The notes beneath the pieces were generated by a model. The model saw nothing but the letters and a program-made list of their open reading frames with translations. It had not been told where the DNA came from and did no database searches. The position numbers and the translations under genes are program-made. Below, one piece after another: positions 7,481-10,692 of a stretch of 10,692 bases of DNA (its first letter is position 1; each line of letters begins with the position of its first letter). The stretch is from Candidatus Poribacteria bacterium (lineage in GTDB: Bacteria > Poribacteria > WGA-4E > WGA-3G), in NCBI GenBank assembly GCA_028818995.1, contig JAPPMR010000035.1, forward strand, positions 1 to 10,692, in the 5' to 3' direction.

Positions 7481-8470
7481 ATGAAAAAGAAGCGTAAAAG
7501 GGCAATCGGATCTTTAAAATCAGAACTCCTTGCAAAAGCCCGAGAAGCTGCTTTGACTGCTATCCAAATTTTCAACTCCCCCCAGATTTTATTCAAGTCA
7601 GAAACTTTTATTGTACTTATGGTGATAGCATGGACCTATATGCTTCATGCTTATTACAGATCTAAATGTATTGAGTACCGTTACTATAAGCAAGGTCCCA
7701 AAAACAGAATTTTTGAACGGACAAGAAAAGGAGGTCCTTATAGATATTGGGAACTTGAAACTTGCCTAAAGTGTGATGAATCCCCGATTGATCCAGACAC
7801 AACTAATAACCTTCTATTTTTGATTGGACTTCGTCACGAAATTGAACATCAAATGACTCAATCACTTGATAATTATCTCAGTGGTCACTATCAAGCATGT
7901 GCCCTGAACTTCAACCGATATATAAAAGATCTTTTTGGAGACAGATATAGTATTGATGATCATTTGGCATTCAGCATTCAATTTATGAAAATCTCGGAGG
8001 AACAAATCCTTGGTTCCAAACTTGAAGTGGATATTCCAGAGCACCTACGAACATACATTGCCGAATTTGATGCTAAGCTTACCGATAATCAACGTAAGAG
8101 TGAACGTTATGTAATCCGGTTAGTGTTCCAATCAAAGTTAGTTAACCGCCCGGGGCAAGCAAACAAAGTTATTGAATTTGTTAAGTCTGACTCAGCAATC
8201 CCTCTTGAAGCCAGCGATAAATTTTATGTGGCAACAAAGGAAGTAGAACGCCCTAAATTTCTTCCTTCTGTTGTCGCTGCAAAGGTACAAGAAGCAGGCT
8301 TCACAAAATTTAGGACTCAACCAGAGCACGTCAGAATGTGGAAAGCAGAAGATGCCAAGAATCCCGGCAAAGGTTATGGCGTTGAGGTAGAAGGGAAATG
8401 GTACTGGTATGAATCTTGGATTAAGCGTTGTCTTGAATTGTGTGAAGCTGCAGGTGATAGCTATCGTTGA
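7481..8470 (+). CDS. DUF3644-type protein with HEPN-like R-x4-H motif
   Basis: This 329-residue protein (345 if started at 7433) matches what I know of the DUF3644 family: an N-terminal SELLAKAREAALTAIQIFN, then KSETFIVLMVIAWTYMLHAYY, then a region with IGLRHEIEHQM. These proteins occur in defence islands but have no established biochemical role that I can cite. The segment R-H-E-I-E-H (residues 118-123 from the 7481 start) fits the R-x4-6-H catalytic motif of HEPN ribonucleases and is embedded in helical sequence, so an RNase activity is a reasonable hypothesis. The C-terminal part (about 255-320) ends in KGYGVEVEGKWYWYESWI, resembling a small DNA- or partner-binding module. The hydrophobic ETFIVLMVIAWTYML is probably a buried helix, not a membrane anchor. 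It lies 84 bases after the HNH gene on the same strand and converges on the next gene. Confidence 0.8.
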   Translation: MKKKRKRAIGSLKSELLAKAREAALTAIQIFNSPQILFKSETFIVLMVIAWTYMLHAYYRSKCIEYRYYKQGPKNRIFERTRKGGPYRYWELETCLKCDESPIDPDTTNNLLFLIGLRHEIEHQMTQSLDNYLSGHYQACALNFNRYIKDLFGDRYSIDDHLAFSIQFMKISEEQILGSKLEVDIPEHLRTYIAEFDAKLTDNQRKSERYVIRLVFQSKLVNRPGQANKVIEFVKSDSAIPLEASDKFYVATKEVERPKFLPSVVAAKVQEAGFTKFRTQPEHVRMWKAEDAKNPGKGYGVEVEGKWYWYESWIKRCLELCEAAGDSYR

Positions 8471-8485
8471 CATACTAATCCAGTA

Positions 8486-8520
8486 GTTGAAAACTCTTGA
8501 CACCACCTTATTTTTTCAAC
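8486..8520. terminator. weak bidirectional terminator candidate between convergent genes
   Basis: GTTGAAAA (8486-8493) and TTTTCAAC (8513-8520) form perfect 8-base inverted arms with a 19-base loop between the two convergent stop codons, followed by T- or A-rich bases. The stem is AT-rich and the right arm overlaps the end of the minus-strand gene, so any termination effect would be modest. Confidence 0.3.
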
Positions 8521-9464
8521 ACTTCCTCACGATGCCATACCAATGCTTCTTGAGCAGGGTAGAGTTCTTCGTCCTCAGGGAATAATATCGTCTTACCTCG
8601 CAAAGTAGTCAGCAGCCACTCTGTCGGGCCATGCTCAATCATAAATTCTGAGACAATCACTTTATAATTTTTGTCCAAGGAAATTAAACCTCTATCAAAA
8701 GCCCAATGATGCAATTGGCAAAGCGAAATTCCATTTCGTACATCGTTATTCCCTGAAACCTCAAATGGTATGATATGTGCAGCTTCTGTTACACTTTCTC
8801 CATCCATTGTGATAATGCGCAACCGACAAATAGTACAAGTGTAATCGTAAATGCGCATAATTGCTTGACGAAAACCTGCAGTCCGAATTGGATTCTCTGC
8901 TTCAATGGGTGCTAACAATTCCAGAGACGAAAATGTGCGATCCACTCGTTGGAGCAGCGATTGTCTGTATTCTTCGATCTGTTGGTCCTCTGCGATGAGA
9001 CTTTCGATTTCTTGCTTGAAATCAGCAAAATAAGTACGGATAAGCGTTTGACGGAGCACTTCTCGGTCGTGGGGAACAGTGAGCAAAACATAGAAATCTT
9101 CATCTAAACTTGCATATGCAACAACTTCTCTAAGACGAGAAACCGGTCTGATTCGACTCGCAACGTTCAAGACTTTTTCGTATCCAGCGTTTGGATGAAG
9201 ATGCCAGAACCCCCTGTTTTGCAGATGGTAAAATGGCAAAGCAAGATCAGGTTTTCGATCAGTTACTACTTTTGTCCAATACTTCAGAAAAGTCTCTACC
9301 AAATCTGGGGTAAGATAAATTTTGTTTTCAGGAATCTGGCCCTGCTCAATTAGTTCAATAACCGTTAACAGAAGAAGCGGCTGATGAGGTGCTGCCCCAT
9401 GTGCCCTGTCTATTCGCAGGCGTTCCATCTTTTGGACATATTTTTGTAAGGTATTCGTAGACAT
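8508..9464 (-). CDS. phosphorothioate-binding-type (SBD) HNH restriction endonuclease
   Basis: This 318-residue protein combines two domains. Residues about 20-150 (HGAAPHQPLLLLTVIELIEQ, LPFYHLQNRGFWHL at 76-89, then VSRLREVVAYASLDEDFYVLL) follow the pattern of the sulfur-binding domain (SBD) of phosphorothioate-dependent HNH enzymes such as Streptomyces coelicolor ScoMcrA. Residues about 195-265 form an HNH nuclease: C210-x2-C213, AAHIIP with H230, R-N-G-I-S-L-C with N244 and C249, then H252-H253 and FD. All core residues are present, so it should be active. It is encoded convergently to the dndCD block, with 37 bases between stops. Known family members cleave phosphorothioated (and sometimes methylated) DNA, which conflicts with adjacent writer genes and makes its role here uncertain. 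The N-terminal domain assignment is by pattern only. Confidence 0.82.
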   Translation of the reverse strand: MSTNTLQKYVQKMERLRIDRAHGAAPHQPLLLLTVIELIEQGQIPENKIYLTPDLVETFLKYWTKVVTDRKPDLALPFYHLQNRGFWHLHPNAGYEKVLNVASRIRPVSRLREVVAYASLDEDFYVLLTVPHDREVLRQTLIRTYFADFKQEIESLIAEDQQIEEYRQSLLQRVDRTFSSLELLAPIEAENPIRTAGFRQAIMRIYDYTCTICRLRIITMDGESVTEAAHIIPFEVSGNNDVRNGISLCQLHHWAFDRGLISLDKNYKVIVSEFMIEHGPTEWLLTTLRGKTILFPEDEELYPAQEALVWHREEVLKK

Positions 9465-9492
9465 TTTCTCGTGATACGCTTAGATGAAGGTC

Positions 9493-9520
9493 TATATAGA
9501 AGTTTTGCAGCAAAGGTTAA
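9493..9520 (-). promoter_or_regulatory. candidate promoter of the SBD-HNH gene
   Basis: On the minus strand TTAACC (9515-9520) and TATATA (9493-9498) lie 16 bases apart, each matching consensus at 4 of 6 positions, about 30 bases before the ATG at 9464. A short hairpin with a GAAA tetraloop, CTGTTGAAAAACAG (complement of 9521-9534), sits just upstream. Support is modest. Confidence 0.3.
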
Positions 9521-9588
9521 CTGTTTTTCAACAGATCAATTTTATCATATATCGAAAAAGAAAAGTCAATTTTTTATGAAGGACAATT

Positions 9589-9612
9589 AATCCTGCAAAT
9601 CCTGATTCTGAC
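9589..9612 (-). repeat. dispersed intergenic repeat, copy B (inverted relative to copy A)
   Basis: Read on the minus strand this is GTCAGAATCAGGATTTGCAG followed by GATT. It aligns with the copy at 6481-6530 (GATTCAGGGATTTACAGG) with one gap and about two mismatches in the core. It is followed on the plus strand by CCGACAACCGAAAACTGAAAACC, another spacer style typical of repeat-rich environmental genomes. The two copies face each other across the HNH, DUF3644 and SBD-HNH genes. Confidence 0.5.
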
Positions 9613-9645
9613 GACCGACAACCGAAAACTGAAAACCATTCACAG

Positions 9646-9659
9646 GTGTGTAAATATTT
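9646..9659 (+). repeat. 14-base inverted repeat, left arm
   Basis: GTGTGTAAATATTT is the exact reverse complement of 10246-10259, about 590 bases away. It runs into TTGACATT, a -35-like hexamer. Confidence 0.5.
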
Positions 9660-9687
9660 TGACATTCAAGATTGAACGGAATAGAAA
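9659..9687 (+). promoter_or_regulatory. weak promoter candidate in the long spacer
   Basis: TTGACA (9659-9664), a 17-base gap and TAGAAA (9682-9687, 4 of 6 matches) form a plausible sigma-70 promoter. Only an 18-codon frame (ATG at 9695) follows closely, with no obvious ribosome binding site, so any transcript would be a leader or small RNA. Confidence 0.2.
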
Positions 9688-9783
9688 AACACCCATGAAA
9701 CCAGAAAACGCATTGAAACCAATGAAAAATAAAACTCAACTTAATAACTAAATCTGTTTTAACTTTATTAATGTTGGTATATA

Positions 9784-9792
9784 TGCTATAAT
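9784..9792 (+). promoter_or_regulatory. extended -10 promoter element
   Basis: TGCTATAAT is a perfect extended -10 (TG-N-TATAAT). A poor -35 (TTTATT) stands 17 bases upstream, which is tolerated in extended -10 promoters. It lies in an AT-rich tract in the long non-coding region. No convincing gene follows for about 580 bases, so it may drive a long leader, a small RNA or a lost gene. Confidence 0.4.
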
Positions 9793-10058
9793 ATACCCAT
9801 AACGTATTGGAACCCTTAGCACACACTAATACGATTCTTCAAACACTTCTCATCGGAAATAAACTTCTATAACTGTTATGCCCAACGCCTCAGAACATCT
9901 AAAGAAATAAAAAATGAAAACGCTGAAAACTTCAAAAAACGACAAAGAACAGGGCACACAACCCTGCGACGAGACGCTCAGAAAAGTCTTCCCAAGCAAT
10001 ATCTCTATCTTCCTTGACGATGCTTTTCATCAATCAAGTCGGCACAGAAACAACGATT

Positions 10059-10171
10059 TAGGAGCAGAAAGGAGAAGAATTCTCGATTATCCGAAATTGA
10101 CAGACACATCAGTTGCCATGTGGTCTGGAACACGCTCGTAAAGGTTTTGTAGGAGCAGAAAATTCTTCTCC
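10059..10171. repeat. composite direct and inverted repeat
   Basis: TAGGAGCAGAAA occurs directly repeated at 10059-10070 and 10150-10161. Immediately after each copy, GGAGAAGAAT (10071-10080) and ATTCTTCTCC (10162-10171) are perfect 10-base inverted arms. CCGAA (10091-10095) and TTCGG (10175-10179) extend the inverted relationship with gaps. The arrangement suggests an inverted segment or a decayed element, or a long RNA stem. No protein is encoded. Confidence 0.4.
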
Positions 10172-10187
10172 TTATTCGGGATACTTT

Positions 10188-10221
10188 GATATATTTCATA
10201 AGCCGATATATTTCATAAGCC
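10188..10221 (+). repeat. 17-base perfect tandem duplication
   Basis: GATATATTTCATAAGCC is present twice head to tail (10188-10204 and 10205-10221) with no mismatch. It is probably a recent slippage event, though a repeated binding site cannot be excluded. Confidence 0.75.
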
Positions 10222-10245
10222 GCATCAACGGACGAATCGCTGACG

Positions 10246-10259
10246 AAATATTTACACAC
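10246..10259 (-). repeat. 14-base inverted repeat, right arm
   Basis: AAATATTTACACAC is the exact reverse complement of 9646-9659. It lies 19 bases upstream of the -35 of the strong promoter at 10278. Confidence 0.5.
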
Positions 10260-10277
10260 TCCGATCCAATTGAGTTT

Positions 10278-10306
10278 TTGACATTTCCCTCAAAATGTGT
10301 TATCCT
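10278..10306 (+). promoter_or_regulatory. sigma-70 promoter of the secreted-protein gene
   Basis: TTGACA (10278-10283, perfect), a 17-base spacer and TATCCT (10301-10306, 4 of 6 matches) form a near-consensus promoter. The ATG at 10374 lies about 67 bases beyond the -10, which leaves a leader of roughly 60 bases containing a strong ribosome binding site. Confidence 0.7.
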
Positions 10307-10360
10307 AAATTAGACGATGAAGGTTAGATAACATTAAAACCGATTTGAAATTGCAGACAA

Positions 10361-10366
10361 GGAGGA
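10361..10366 (+). promoter_or_regulatory. strong ribosome binding site
   Basis: GGAGGA, within AAGGAGGAA, lies 7 bases before the ATG at 10374. It is a near-perfect Shine-Dalgarno and fixes the start of the secreted protein. Confidence 0.75.
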
Positions 10367-10373
10367 ATAAAGA

Positions 10374-10692
10374 ATGAAAAGGCTATTTTGTTTAGCTTGT
10401 GTGCTGGTGCTAATTTTCACAGGGCACACATTTGCACAGGATGTCGCAGTCTTTTATGACGCGGCTGTTGAAAATGGAGGCGGCTTAGCCGTTCCAAATC
10501 CGAAGCAGTTGGCTGAGATGATCGTAGATGAACTGGAAGCGAAAAAGTTAACTGCTGAAATTGTGGATAGCGACGAGTTAGCTGAGTATATGAAGGCGAA
10601 CCCAAAGGGTATCTATATCATCACGCAGGGGAATACCCCTGGCACCATATTTAAGAAGGAAGGCAAGAAAGACCTTGTCTATACATGGCTAA
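10374..10692 (+). CDS. secreted protein of unknown function (5' part, runs off window)
   Basis: The open frame gives 106 residues before the right edge. It begins MKRLFCLACVLVLIFTG, a classical Sec signal peptide with a Lys-Arg n-region and a hydrophobic core, and probable signal peptidase I cleavage after HTFA (about residue 21), so the product is expected outside the cytoplasmic membrane. The mature part starts QDVAVFYDAAVENGGG and continues with an alpha/beta-like pattern (QLAEMIVDELEAKKLTAEIV, then GIYIITQGNTPGTIF). This is reminiscent of the Rossmann-like N-terminus of ThuA or class I glutamine-amidotransferase-like proteins, but the resemblance is weak and no catalytic motif is visible yet. 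It is preceded by a strong promoter and ribosome binding site and is unrelated to the phosphorothioation genes. Confidence 0.85.
   Translation, partial: MKRLFCLACVLVLIFTGHTFAQDVAVFYDAAVENGGGLAVPNPKQLAEMIVDELEAKKLTAEIVDSDELAEYMKANPKGIYIITQGNTPGTIFKKEGKKDLVYTWL

Larger units (their letters stand above)
9465..10373. other. long non-coding region with promoters and repeats
   Basis: These 909 bases separate the divergently transcribed SBD-HNH gene and the secreted-protein gene. I find no convincing coding sequence. A 75-codon frame (ATG at 9914) has no good ribosome binding site and looks like chance. The region holds a leftward promoter candidate, a dispersed repeat copy, 14-base inverted arms about 590 bases apart, an extended -10 promoter, a composite repeat, a 17-base tandem duplication and the strong rightward promoter at 10278. 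Confidence 0.6.

Noticed and set aside
7541..7660. transmembrane segment in the DUF3644-type protein
   Set aside because: The hydrophobic stretch is short, contains Trp and Tyr and is flanked by amphipathic helices, which fits a buried core helix in a soluble protein.
9914..10141. 75-codon open frame on plus strand
   Set aside because: There is no good ribosome binding site, the composition is odd, it spans repeat sequence and no motif is recognisable, so it is more likely a chance frame in non-coding DNA.

Overview
The window looks like chromosomal DNA from an uncultured bacterium. It has Shine-Dalgarno-led genes on both strands, ATG starts and AT-rich spacers. The tandem Gfo/Idh/MocA oxidoreductases, the GGATTTACAGGATT-type dispersed repeats and the style of the spacers remind me of Candidatus Poribacteria or a similar sponge- or marine-associated lineage. 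That placement is an inference from style and no marker gene supports it.

Layout. Positions 1-2068 (minus strand) hold two tandem paralogous NAD(P)-dependent Gfo/Idh/MocA oxidoreductases, about 80% identical by eye. The downstream copy runs off the left edge. A 425-base spacer follows, with a candidate leftward promoter and a possible degenerate repeat. A plus-strand block then encodes a 107-residue protein with a YIIGDPxY motif, DndC (PP-loop/Fe-S sulfurtransferase component of DNA phosphorothioation), DndD (SMC/Rad50-like ATPase, overlapping dndC by 4 bases), a 263-residue HNH protein with an unrecognised C-terminal domain, and a DUF3644-type protein carrying an R-x4-H motif of the kind seen in HEPN ribonucleases. 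Convergent to these, on the minus strand, is a 318-residue HNH endonuclease. Its N-terminal half resembles the sulfur-binding domain of phosphorothioate-dependent type IV restriction enzymes (ScoMcrA-like). About 900 bases of repeat-rich, promoter-rich non-coding DNA follow, and then the start of a secreted protein behind a near-consensus sigma-70 promoter and a strong ribosome binding site.

How the genes may work together. The centre of the window (about 2494-9464) looks like a defence island built around DNA phosphorothioation. DndC and DndD are part of the machinery that swaps a non-bridging backbone oxygen for sulfur. Neither DndB (regulator) nor DndE (essential in classical Dnd systems) is present, and DndFGH restriction genes are also absent. 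In their place sit two HNH proteins and a DUF3644 protein. The apparent writer (DndCD) beside an apparent phosphorothioate reader/cleaver is the most notable feature, because known SBD-HNH enzymes attack phosphorothioated DNA. This is either a system in which the modification licenses or tunes a nuclease, or an island where the modification pathway is decayed or incomplete. Two copies of a dispersed repeat in inverted orientation bracket the three downstream nuclease-type genes and could mark a cassette boundary.
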